Assembly (NCBI GenBank): GCA_964364175.1
Contig: CAYILR010000004.1
Span: 62,001 to 126,000 of the forward strand
Reading direction: 5' to 3'
Source of the DNA: CAYILR01 sp964364175
Lineage (GTDB): Bacteria > Bdellovibrionota > UBA1018
DNA length: 64,000 nt
This document shows, piece by piece, positions 17,216 through 25,389 of this stretch; the first letter of the stretch is position 1; each line of letters begins with the position of its first letter. Below the pieces are notes generated by a model that had not been told where the DNA came from, searched no databases, and was given only the letters and a program-made list of their open reading frames with translations. Position numbers and translations under genes: made by a program.

Positions 17216-19524
17216 ACAACCTATCTGCATTCGCAATTTTAGCTCTTCTATCCTTTTGCGCGACACCGGCCTCTGCAAATGTAGTTTTAAATACCGGTTG
17301 GTATTTTGAAAGCGCTAATAAATCAAAAATATCGGTCAATCCAAACTCATTTCTGATTCAACAATTAAATGGAAACGACTGTTGCATTGGAAAATATTTA
17401 ATTTCAATAAATAAAAATGAAATCCTATCACAGCTTAATGATACTGATAACAATGTACTTTATATTCCTGGAATCGGTGGTGCAAATACAGTTACGATAA
17501 ACGGCAAAGAATTCCGACTAAAAAACAGCAATTTTACGAATTCTGGAATCGTACTTCCATTTCCTCGGCTGTCGTCTCTCCCTGAGAATTTTGATATTTC
17601 AATTGCGATATCTGGCACACAGTCCTCATATTTCGTAGGATTTTCCAGATTAGGCAAGGCTCCTGTCATTGGCGAATTTATGCAAACTACAATAGAGCGT
17701 GATAAAAACAATTACTATCAAAATACCATCCCGCTTTTTAATTCAATCACGCTTTTTGTTTTTTCTTTCACATTTTTTCTGATTTATTTAATTTTGAACA
17801 AAAAAAATTCCTTGTATAAGAATTTCTCTATAGCGCTTTTTACTTGGGCAATTTTTTATCTTTTTTTGTCTGGATATATAAGAGAACTGAATTTCAATCT
17901 TGGATCTGCTCTTCATTTTCCAGCAAGAACGTTAGCTTCATATGGATTATTTTTACTCGTAACTCGTGCTATTTATAACCCAAACGAAATAATTCCAACT
18001 GCGTTACACGTCTTTTTGTTTACGATTCTCCTGGAGTTGTTTTTCGGTTGGATGGGTATGCCAGTATACCAAAGTCTCACATTTTCGTTAGTTTCTATTT
18101 TTTCATTCTATCCATTGAAAAATTTTCGCTTGAACCTCAAAAATGACCTGATAGGAAACATTATTGGTGTATTGGGTATCCTGGTATTAATTGGCCAACT
18201 TTTCGATTCAATTAAGCTCCATCAGGGTTTGATTAATTCCAATTTTGAGTTTCCCTACCTAAATAGATTCACATTTTTACCTCTCCTGCTAGTTTCATTT
18301 GGCGATGCAATCCTTCAATTCTCGGGATCCTTTCATCAATTGAGAAATCATCTGTTCAAGGCAAAATCATATGCACGCATCGTTCTACATACGGCCAAAG
18401 ATGGTCTTTCGCACGATAACGTAGGCTATTTTCTGAAAGTGACTTCAAAAATTTGTGGATTCACCCGGGTTAGCCTGGCTCAAAAACAAGAAGACTGTTC
18501 ATATCGAATCGTTAAGTTACACGGCTCCAAATTTTCTGTCGAGAACGCAACGGTTGATTTTAGCAAGACTCCAGATATCAAAGAGTCTGTCGATGAAGGC
18601 AAAATAGTATTTGGTTCGGTTCGAACTATTGCCGATGGCTGGAAGACTGCCGAGTTTGTGGCAGTACCAGTTCCAGAAGAGAAGAATCCCCCCTATCTCA
18701 TGCTCCTCAGCGATCCCATTCAATCCAATTTAATTTCAGTGGATATGCTTCCTTACTTAAGTCAAATTTCATCAGCAATTTGGGTCAATCTTGAAAGGAC
18801 TAGAGAACACAGTCTTCGCTTGCAAACCGAAAAAAAATTCAGCTCGCTGGTACAAAGACTCGATCCGAGCCTCTATGAATTTATCTTAAACAATATGAAC
18901 AAAATGATTGATCCTGATCACCTCAGCTCTTCAAGACGAGGAATCGTATTCTTTGATCAAAAAGGTTACTCGACTATGACCGAGGAGTTTGACGATATAA
19001 CTATGGGGAGGTTTGCAAGGATTATTGGTGAGTGGGTAACAACCTCTGCCGCTCGATTTGGTGCTCGAGTATCAAGTTTTGCCGGTGATGCTTTCTTGCT
19101 TGAGACATTCAACATTGGTGCTGAACTTGATGGCTCAATTGCTCTGCGTACTTTGGATCTGGTTTGGAACCTGGCTCAGGGTATGGGTGAGTTAAATCAA
19201 ATTCTTCTGAAAGAAGGATTTAGTCCCGTTACTTTTCGTTTCGGAGCCCATATTGGCACTGTTGCTGCTGCAAATCTTGATTTTATTCAGAAGGGCCTCA
19301 GTAATAGTATCGGTGATACTGTGAATGTAGCCGCAAGACTCCAGTCTTTGGCAAAGCCAGGATCCATCTATGTGAGTGGCGATCTTGCAGAATACGTTGA
19401 AAACAAATTTATGATCACGGCAGTGCCTAAACAATATGTAAAAGGGCGGATGAAAAGAATCGACATATATTCGCTTGTTGGAAAAGTGGAAGCTTCTCCT
19501 CAAGATGCAGAGGGAGCGGCGTAG
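17212..19524 (+). CDS. Membrane adenylate/guanylate cyclase (7TM-DISM type)
   Basis: 770 residues. A signal peptide (~1-22) precedes a periplasmic domain (~23-175), about seven membrane spans (~178-385), a GAF-like linker (~390-530) and a class III cyclase domain (~575-760). Catalytic features are present: FFDQKGYS (metal Asp), FAGDAF (second metal Asp) and SIGDTVNVAARLQ (transition-state Asn and Arg). The layout matches 7TMR-DISM receptors, so an extracellular small molecule is probably sensed and cAMP or cGMP made. It is coupled by 4-base and 1-base overlaps to its neighbours. Confidence 0.85.
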   Translation: MNNLSAFAILALLSFCATPASANVVLNTGWYFESANKSKISVNPNSFLIQQLNGNDCCIGKYLISINKNEILSQLNDTDNNVLYIPGIGGANTVTINGKEFRLKNSNFTNSGIVLPFPRLSSLPENFDISIAISGTQSSYFVGFSRLGKAPVIGEFMQTTIERDKNNYYQNTIPLFNSITLFVFSFTFFLIYLILNKKNSLYKNFSIALFTWAIFYLFLSGYIRELNFNLGSALHFPARTLASYGLFLLVTRAIYNPNEIIPTALHVFLFTILLELFFGWMGMPVYQSLTFSLVSIFSFYPLKNFRLNLKNDLIGNIIGVLGILVLIGQLFDSIKLHQGLINSNFEFPYLNRFTFLPLLLVSFGDAILQFSGSFHQLRNHLFKAKSYARIVLHTAKDGLSHDNVGYFLKVTSKICGFTRVSLAQKQEDCSYRIVKLHGSKFSVENATVDFSKTPDIKESVDEGKIVFGSVRTIADGWKTAEFVAVPVPEEKNPPYLMLLSDPIQSNLISVDMLPYLSQISSAIWVNLERTREHSLRLQTEKKFSSLVQRLDPSLYEFILNNMNKMIDPDHLSSSRRGIVFFDQKGYSTMTEEFDDITMGRFARIIGEWVTTSAARFGARVSSFAGDAFLLETFNIGAELDGSIALRTLDLVWNLAQGMGELNQILLKEGFSPVTFRFGAHIGTVAAANLDFIQKGLSNSIGDTVNVAARLQSLAKPGSIYVSGDLAEYVENKFMITAVPKQYVKGRMKRIDIYSLVGKVEASPQDAEGAA

Positions 19525-20423
19525 TGGAACGATTAGGTACCAAAAGCTTAATCTTAGTTTTTTTATTTGTGAGCCTCATCAATAACTATATTTTGTCTAT
19601 TCTCGGGACCTTGCATGTTCCAACCGGCCAGTCCCTGACCGGCCGAGGCATCGCCTGTATCGCGTGCTCACTACTTGGAGGAATCTTTCTCAAAGAAAAA
19701 GTACTTCCGACGAAGTTGGGGACTCAAACAGCCCGATTTGTGTTTTCTGGATTTGGATTGTGGGCCACCATTGAAAGCTATCAGTTTGCACGGGCCTCTG
19801 AAATTGCCCTGATTTCTCGACTTGATCTTCCGCTTATCGTTATTTTTGGATTTCTCATTTCATTGAGCACGAATCACTTACAAAAGGTGATGTCGGTACT
19901 TCTGATTGTGGCAATTGTTTTTTCAATATGGATATTTTCTGATCAACACACCACCTTGTATGGTCTCAGCTTGGCAGCCTTTGGCACGATTATATTGTCA
20001 GTGAGCTACTTGCTTTTAAACCGTACAGCCCGAACTGAGAGTCCAGCTATAGTGTCACTCACCCCTGCAATAGCCTGCGTGTGTGCAGGTACACTGCTAT
20101 TGGTAAAGTCTCGGTTATTGGTGAATTTAAACCCTCTCGTTCTTTTGTTAAATATTGCAAGTGGAGTTGCAATGTATATGTCTTATCGTGTTATCAGGCA
20201 TTTTTATCGTCGCTTTTCATTTTTTAGAGCCCAGATCGTCTATATTTTGATTCCGATTTTTAGCATCCCCATAGATATTATTGGATTTGGTCGAAATTTC
20301 AGTTTGGCAGAATATGGTGCATTTTTAATGATCTCACTTGGAGTGATGGTGACAGGCTTGTCCAATGAAAAAATACATTTATACCCAGGAGGCAAGAATG
20401 AATATCAAAAAGCAATCTCTTAA
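19524..20423 (+). CDS. EamA/DMT-family transporter
   Basis: 299 residues with about ten hydrophobic segments and two-fold repeated organisation, as in drug/metabolite exporters. GTG start shares a base with the cyclase stop, so it is in the same operon. Residues such as FARASEIALISRLDLPLIVIFG match the first EamA repeat. Such proteins export small metabolites; in this setting it could export a signal made by the cluster, which is inference. It overlaps the next gene by 26 bases. Confidence 0.75.
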   Translation: MERLGTKSLILVFLFVSLINNYILSILGTLHVPTGQSLTGRGIACIACSLLGGIFLKEKVLPTKLGTQTARFVFSGFGLWATIESYQFARASEIALISRLDLPLIVIFGFLISLSTNHLQKVMSVLLIVAIVFSIWIFSDQHTTLYGLSLAAFGTIILSVSYLLLNRTARTESPAIVSLTPAIACVCAGTLLLVKSRLLVNLNPLVLLLNIASGVAMYMSYRVIRHFYRRFSFFRAQIVYILIPIFSIPIDIIGFGRNFSLAEYGAFLMISLGVMVTGLSNEKIHLYPGGKNEYQKAIS

Positions 20424-21291
20424 GAAAGTAACCTATCTTCGAGCACACGATGCGGATAAGAGTCATACTATTATTCTCGGTGGAGATTCTCGGTGGATGC
20501 GCGACATTGAACTCCTTCTCGAAGATCAGTGGAAAAATGTCTATTGTCCTGAGGACGCCTCTGCCTTTAAAAAGACTTTATCAGAGCACCCTCCTCGCAT
20601 TTTGGTAGTAGAACAGGGAGCATATCAAGGAAACGAAACTAGACTTCTTGACTTGTCGCTGCCCACAGGAACAGAAAAAATTTTGATTACTCACACGATA
20701 AAGGACCCCCTCTCTTGGAGACGTACTCAACGGATCATGGCGAGCAAAGACGTAAAATGTGTCGAATTATCTGAGGACTCAAAACTAGCAGCCGAAGAGA
20801 TGGCAGAGATTTTTATTGGTTTGTGTGCTACAGGCTTCTCTCTCGGAGAAGATCTCCAACTGATCCAAAATTCGTTTCAAGGCTACCAGCTGGTCGTTGG
20901 AAAAGGAGATTCTAATATTTTAAATTTATTTAAAACAATGGCAGCAAAATTTGTATTTGAGCCAAGCGATATAGTGGCCGGAACTCTGTTCGCTGAAACA
21001 TACACATTGTGGCGACAACTAAAAGATGTAAACTCTCCGCTTCAGTTTGCTTATACAAACGCTGAGTTATCCGTTAAGGACCAGGTTATTTTTAAACTCA
21101 TTGAATTTTCAAAACAATGCTTTGACTCATTCCATGCTAACGGAGGACTAGACCATTCAACCTATCAGAGACTAGTAGAGAATGCACAATTTGGGAGACT
21201 CACCGCTCGTATGATCAATGGATCATTCCAGGAGGTGATCAGTTGTCTTTCCAAAAACAGTCGGAATCTCCGTCTGGTAAAGGTTGCTTAA
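20398..21291 (+). CDS. Pseudo-receiver-like cytoplasmic protein
   Basis: 297 residues from the ATG at 20398, which is preceded by AGGAGG; an in-frame ATG at 20365 is inside the previous gene and lacks a site. The N-terminal ~120 residues have a CheY-like strand pattern: IILGGDSRWMRDI, then ILVVEQGAY and EKILITHT, but Glu stands where the phospho-acceptor Asp is expected. The C-terminal ~150 residues are helical and unrecognised. It ends the long plus-strand operon before the micropeptide gene. Confidence 0.55.
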   Translation: MNIKKQSLKKVTYLRAHDADKSHTIILGGDSRWMRDIELLLEDQWKNVYCPEDASAFKKTLSEHPPRILVVEQGAYQGNETRLLDLSLPTGTEKILITHTIKDPLSWRRTQRIMASKDVKCVELSEDSKLAAEEMAEIFIGLCATGFSLGEDLQLIQNSFQGYQLVVGKGDSNILNLFKTMAAKFVFEPSDIVAGTLFAETYTLWRQLKDVNSPLQFAYTNAELSVKDQVIFKLIEFSKQCFDSFHANGGLDHSTYQRLVENAQFGRLTARMINGSFQEVISCLSKNSRNLRLVKVA

Positions 21292-21501
21292 TTCGGAGAT
21301 CCCTTCAAAAGCACAAGGGAAGAGCAAAGATTTGACGTCTATTTTCATGAGACATTTGGCGAACTCAAGTGCAAAATATATGTAACAAACTAATGAGTAA
21401 AAACAAATGTAGTCTCAACAAATCAAAAATCATGCATGCAAACATTACGAAAGCTGCTTAACATGTTCAAACCCCTTCAGAAATATTTTTTGAGGTTAAG
21501 A

Positions 21502-21633
21502 ATGAAAAAAAAAATTCTGTTTGCACTCGCTTTGATTGCAGCACTATTTTTGGCAGTAATTTTCTTTTCAGCTGAAGTGATGAAGCAGAATTCACCAAAA
21601 GGCGGAGGATGTATTACTTCTGACAATTGTTAA
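21502..21633 (+). CDS. Single-span micropeptide with C-terminal GGGC...C tail (peptide A)
   Basis: 43 residues from the ATG at 21502, preceded by GAGG 6 bases upstream; an in-frame ATG at 21436 lacks a site. MKKK starts a ~20-residue hydrophobic helix (ILFALALIAALFLAVIFF), then SAEVMKQ and a tail with GGG followed by Cys-X5-Cys at the very end. It meets peptide B tail to tail, the stop codons overlapping by 4 bases. The two share KK, one span, EV, a Pro-containing linker, Gly and two final Cys. Function unknown; membrane-anchored or exported signal precursor are options. Confidence 0.6.
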   Translation: MKKKILFALALIAALFLAVIFFSAEVMKQNSPKGGGCITSDNC

Positions 21634-21761
21634 CACTCTTCATGGCAAACTACACCGGTTGGTTTGAAGAACACTTCAAGGATTAATGTTCCTACCACAA
21701 GAACAAAAATCAGTCCAAAAACCAAAGCTAGGTTTTTTTTTATTTCTCTTTTTTGCATCAT
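21630..21761 (-). CDS. Single-span micropeptide with C-terminal CHEEC tail (peptide B)
   Basis: 43 residues, starting 4 bases after the response-regulator stop on the same strand, so it is probably the last gene of that operon. Sequence features: MMQKREIKKN, a hydrophobic helix (LALVFGLIFVLVVGTLIL), then EVFFKPTGVV and Cys-X3-Cys at the end. It resembles peptide A in length, order of parts and the EV...P.G...C...C pattern. No family known to me. Conservation of frame in related genomes would be the deciding test. Confidence 0.5.
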   Translation of the reverse strand: MMQKREIKKNLALVFGLIFVLVVGTLILEVFFKPTGVVCHEEC

Positions 21762-21765
21762 CAGA

Positions 21766-22497
21766 TCATTTACCGCCTAATTTACTGAGATTCTGGACCA
21801 TTTTTAGGTCCGGATAGCCATCACCAAAGGCAACATGGCTCGGGTGGTTAGAAGTCACCGAGTTATCCCCTACCAAAAATTTGAATTTACTACCCCCAAT
21901 TGACTCGATGTCGTATCCATGCGGTCGAATTTTTTTTCGGAGACTATAAAGATGTACATCAAGAGTTTTTTCGCTCACCGAAATGTTTTGCCAAACATAA
22001 TCTAGGATTTGTTTCCGTCTCACTATCCAACTCGGCTGTTCCAAAAAAGACTCCAAAATCATGCGCTCCTTAAGAGTCAAGTTTCTTAGTTTTGAAAAAA
22101 ATGCCTTTTGATCAAATTCCTGATTCAATGAAATTGCTTGTTCAATTTTATACAGCAGTAGATCCTTTCCTACTGGTTTTGTAAAATAGTCGACAACTCC
22201 GAAATCATACGCACGTTCAATTAATGCAAAACTGTCTGTGGAAGAGACAATGATGACAGGAATTTGTGAAATTATTTTTTGATGAGGAGTGACTAACTCA
22301 AAAAATATATCCCCCGAACAAATTAATTCAGAAATAATGAGCGCCGGTCTTTTATCTTCTCCCAAGGAGAGCAATGATGACTCAAATTCGAGAAAATCCT
22401 CAAAACACTTTACATCATAGCAAGCAGGCAAAAAAATAGTATAAAAATCCCTAAATCGTTGTTCAGGTTCAAGTATCCATATTTCAGCATTTTTCAT
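21766..22497 (-). CDS. OmpR/PhoB-type response regulator lacking the phospho-acceptor Asp
   Basis: 243 residues from the ATG at 22495-22497, preferred to a TTG 12 bases upstream because GAAGG precedes it. Receiver domain ~1-118: the acidic start is ILEPEQ, the acceptor position reads LIISELICSG with Glu instead of Asp, SST and DYFTKPVG (Lys) are kept. C-terminal winged helix ~130-215 (LTLKERMILESFL, RRKQILDYVW, VSEKTLDVHLYSLRKKI). Glu at the acceptor often mimics phosphorylation, so activity without a kinase is likely. A further ~30-residue tail follows. Confidence 0.85.
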   Translation of the reverse strand: MKNAEIWILEPEQRFRDFYTIFLPACYDVKCFEDFLEFESSLLSLGEDKRPALIISELICSGDIFFELVTPHQKIISQIPVIIVSSTDSFALIERAYDFGVVDYFTKPVGKDLLLYKIEQAISLNQEFDQKAFFSKLRNLTLKERMILESFLEQPSWIVRRKQILDYVWQNISVSEKTLDVHLYSLRKKIRPHGYDIESIGGSKFKFLVGDNSVTSNHPSHVAFGDGYPDLKMVQNLSKLGGK

Positions 22498-22530
22498 ACG
22501 GGCCTTCAATTTTCTCCTTGTTGTCAGATG

Positions 22531-23490
22531 CTATTGAATCACACTTCCACTCCCCATTAAATGCAAATCCGGCTTAATCGTCACTTCAAACGAAAAGGTC
22601 TCGTCGAAACTATATTTAATCAAATTCTGAAGTTCTTTCAGTTGATAAATACGTTTGTCAGAAATCAAATATCGGCCCATGCCTCGAATATTTTTTTCGA
22701 TTCTGTCATACATGTAAAGCTTAAAGGGCATGTCCATCACATCGTAATTATTTTGTAGATATTGACTTGGTTTTATTTCAACAATCAATGTATCGATGTG
22801 AGCAGATTTTATATTGTAATCGTAAAGTGACTCGTATTTGAAACGATTCTGAATATAAGATTTCAGCAATTCTTCTTTGCTTGAGCAGCTATCGTACTGA
22901 TCGCTCAGGCGACCATGCAGAAATTTGTCCTTCATCTGATTTTCAGAAAAACTCACCAGGTCGTAAACAAATTCATCATGGTCCTCGTTGGCTCTTCCCA
23001 TGATGGATTTAATAGCAAAAAGCAATTTTGAAACAAAATGATGGTTGACCTTGTGATCAACTGTCAGCATATAAAATGGATCAATCCCCAATATTTTTGA
23101 AAATAAGTGATCAAAGTCAAGTTGGTCGATTGCTTCAATGTATCTAAATAAAGGCAAGATATCACGGATGCATATGTTGGCGCCTATGACATACTCTGAT
23201 GGCAGATCAAAACCCGATCCAAAAACCTCGAACTTGTCGGTGAGTCTATCGATATAACCGTATTTAAGAGAATCTCCCGGAATTTTCAATACATCACATA
23301 GAGCTATCCAGCCAGAAGCCGACACTGTTTTGGACTGTTTTTCGATTTTAGTGAGCTCTGAACGAGATACCCCTGTTTTCTTGCTCAACTCAAGGAGGCT
23401 TAACCCTAATTTGAGCCTAGCGTATTTTGTCAACCGAGCTACGGCTTGCCTGTAACTGGCCTCATTCCCGGGTTCAACAAAGTAATTCAT
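22531..23490 (-). CDS. XRE-type HTH regulator with large ligand/effector domain
   Basis: 319 residues from the ATG at 23488-23490; the frame is open much further upstream, but that part lies inside the previous gene. HTH at ~15-70: ARLKLGLSLLELSKKTGVSRSELTKIEKQ. The remaining ~250 residues are unrecognised. Unlike its partner it has no Cys-rich V4R tail. It overlaps the upstream HTH-V4R gene by 17 bases and is followed after 33 bases by the response regulator, so all are one operon. Confidence 0.7.
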   Translation of the reverse strand: MNYFVEPGNEASYRQAVARLTKYARLKLGLSLLELSKKTGVSRSELTKIEKQSKTVSASGWIALCDVLKIPGDSLKYGYIDRLTDKFEVFGSGFDLPSEYVIGANICIRDILPLFRYIEAIDQLDFDHLFSKILGIDPFYMLTVDHKVNHHFVSKLLFAIKSIMGRANEDHDEFVYDLVSFSENQMKDKFLHGRLSDQYDSCSSKEELLKSYIQNRFKYESLYDYNIKSAHIDTLIVEIKPSQYLQNNYDVMDMPFKLYMYDRIEKNIRGMGRYLISDKRIYQLKELQNLIKYSFDETFSFEVTIKPDLHLMGSGSVIQ

Positions 23491-24391
23491 TCGTGTGCCC
23501 CCGGGAAATACGTGCTGAATTGGCATATGAAATATGAAATCTACAAGAAGAGTGCCCATCAAATGAACAGCGTGTCTCCGTAACTTTGCAGTCGCTAAAA
23601 CCAATAAAGCGAGTTGCCGCCTCAATCCCACCCAGGCGATACGCACATCTTTCCTTCGACCCAATGTGTTTGACAGAAAAAAGATCACATACCTCCTCAG
23701 TTTCCAGCGAATCGACAATGCAATGATCAGAATCAATTTTGATAATTTTGTATCTATTGTTTTTTTCAAGATCACGAATCACTTCGTCAAAATAGAGTCG
23801 AAAAAGATTTTTGGGTGATTTTTCTAAGCAAAGCACTCCTCCAAAATTAGATCGCATGGCCGTGTCCACAGACCTTTTGCCCATATCAACGAATTCCTGA
23901 TCCGAAACGCCGTATCTTTTCAGGAGATCAAAAATATCACAAAAAAACTGCACATTGATTAGGCCATTGGGATCACGATAGATATTGTCTCCAGCATTCA
24001 CGTACTCTTGGACAAAATTTGCAAACGTTGGACCTCGAATCAGAGCGATCGAGTTAAAAACATTGATCGCATTGAATTTTTTACTAAACGCTCCCTTGCT
24101 GTACCGCTCCGACAGATATTGCAAATTGCCTGATTGGTGCTCGACCAATGTTCTCATGTCACATAATCCGCGAGACACAGCGTCTACACTGAATTTAAAA
24201 GTACGAGATAATTGCATGAACTGTGCAATCGTGATGGAGCGAGTTCCCCTCAAAATAGCTTTTGCCTCGTCTTGAGAAACCTGGATCACCTCAGCAAAGC
24301 TCTTTTCAGAGAGCTTGAATTCGCGAACCAAGCCTTTCAGAAAGTGAAATATAACACCTTCATAGTGAATATACGGGGTAACTGATCCCAT
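23474..24391 (-). CDS. HTH regulator with C-terminal V4R-like sensor domain
   Basis: 305 residues. N-terminal HTH ~15-75 (LSEKSFAEVIQVSQDEAKAILRGTRSITIAQFMQLSRTF). The C-terminal third ends with CAYRLGGIEAATRFIGFSDCKVTETRCSFDG...CRF, which has the spacing of the V4R domain (C..G...G, V.E..C...G...C.F). V4R domains bind small hydrophobic ligands. Start at 24391 is close to the divergent acyltransferase-like gene, suggesting that it senses that enzyme's product. First gene of the minus-strand operon. Confidence 0.7.
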   Translation of the reverse strand: MGSVTPYIHYEGVIFHFLKGLVREFKLSEKSFAEVIQVSQDEAKAILRGTRSITIAQFMQLSRTFKFSVDAVSRGLCDMRTLVEHQSGNLQYLSERYSKGAFSKKFNAINVFNSIALIRGPTFANFVQEYVNAGDNIYRDPNGLINVQFFCDIFDLLKRYGVSDQEFVDMGKRSVDTAMRSNFGGVLCLEKSPKNLFRLYFDEVIRDLEKNNRYKIIKIDSDHCIVDSLETEEVCDLFSVKHIGSKERCAYRLGGIEAATRFIGFSDCKVTETRCSFDGHSSCRFHISYANSARISRGHTNELLC

Positions 24392-24505
24392 AGGGGAGGT
24401 ATTTTAGTGCTGTTTCACGCCACAAGTAAACTCAATATTCGTTACTTAGGTATTCTTAACTTAAGTTCCGGCAGAACGGTCCCGATTTGCTCTCAAGGGA
24501 CACAC

Positions 24506-25276
24506 ATGATCACTAAAAATTCCATTGAGGTCGTAATATTGAAATGTCCGTATCAAAATTGGAAAAACCCCGACGTAGGACTTCACCTCAACAACATGTT
24601 TAGTCTCAAACTCGAGGGCTATCAGAAGGAGTACAAGTATGGTGTACTCCCTTTTGACACGACTGATTTTGTAGCCAATCATTTTCTGGTTTACGAAAAG
24701 ACCTCAACCGGACAAACGCGGCTTGTGTCCGCGTTAAAATCTACTCCCTACCATTATTGCGGTCCATTTCACTTGGAGTTTAACGGGATTGCCATGCTCA
24801 AGCATGGCAATGGGAAACCTGAGCACTTTGAGGAGATGAATGCCATCATTGACGATTGCATGGCCAAATCAAGGAAGCTTGCATATTATAGCTCGTGGAC
24901 CATTCTTCCCGAAGTACGAAAAGACAAGCAGTGCATCGCTTTGATCAAAAATGTTGTCAGTGCTTTGACATATCTTGCTCACGTCGATGATGGGATTCAT
25001 CATCTGATTGGCCTCGGCGTACCACGCTTCAAAACAGATCAGTATTTCGAAACTTGGGGATTTGAGCCCATACTTCATCAAGGCAAACCTTTGTCTCACC
25101 TCTATATAGAATCGTATTCAGATGTCGAAGTCATCGTCATGCAACTCAAAGAGTACTCAGCACTGATCAAAGAAAAAGCAAATCTTTTTAGCGATCTTTG
25201 GGAAGATCGAACCACCGTAGGAAACCCACTCGATCTCAGTCGTTTTGAGGATGATCTGAAGAAAAAGGCTGCCTAA
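24506..25276 (+). CDS. GNAT-fold acyltransferase / autoinducer-synthase-like protein
   Basis: 256 residues from the ATG at 24506 with AAGGGA just upstream; a longer frame from 24407 has no site. The order of parts suits FeeM/LuxI-like N-acyltransferases: FDTTDFVANHFLVYE and TRLVSALKSTP (beta strands), SRKLAYYSSWTILPEVR (the acyl-CoA/ACP binding turn region), and IGLGVPRFKTDQYFETWGFEPI (the C-terminal helix-strand with the typical W-G-F). No exact family call can be made. It is divergent from the HTH-V4R regulator, like many signal synthases from their sensors. Confidence 0.55.
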   Translation: MITKNSIEVVILKCPYQNWKNPDVGLHLNNMFSLKLEGYQKEYKYGVLPFDTTDFVANHFLVYEKTSTGQTRLVSALKSTPYHYCGPFHLEFNGIAMLKHGNGKPEHFEEMNAIIDDCMAKSRKLAYYSSWTILPEVRKDKQCIALIKNVVSALTYLAHVDDGIHHLIGLGVPRFKTDQYFETWGFEPILHQGKPLSHLYIESYSDVEVIVMQLKEYSALIKEKANLFSDLWEDRTTVGNPLDLSRFEDDLKKKAA

Positions 25277-25389
25277 TTTTTGTCTCGCTACACTAATATT
25301 TTAATTCAGCGTAAAATCGCTTGGATTTGGCTCAATAATAGCAAATTCCGGTTGTAAATTTAACAATATTAAATTACTTAGTCATCCCT

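Noticed and set aside
21393..21461. 22-residue frame starting MSKNKCSLNKSK before peptide A
   Set aside because: No ribosome site, no hydrophobic or other structure, and it overlaps the in-frame upstream ATG of peptide A.
22531..23775. 414-residue version of the HTH protein beginning at 23775
   Set aside because: The first 95 residues lie inside the HTH-V4R gene in another frame. The ATG at 23490 is the sensible start.
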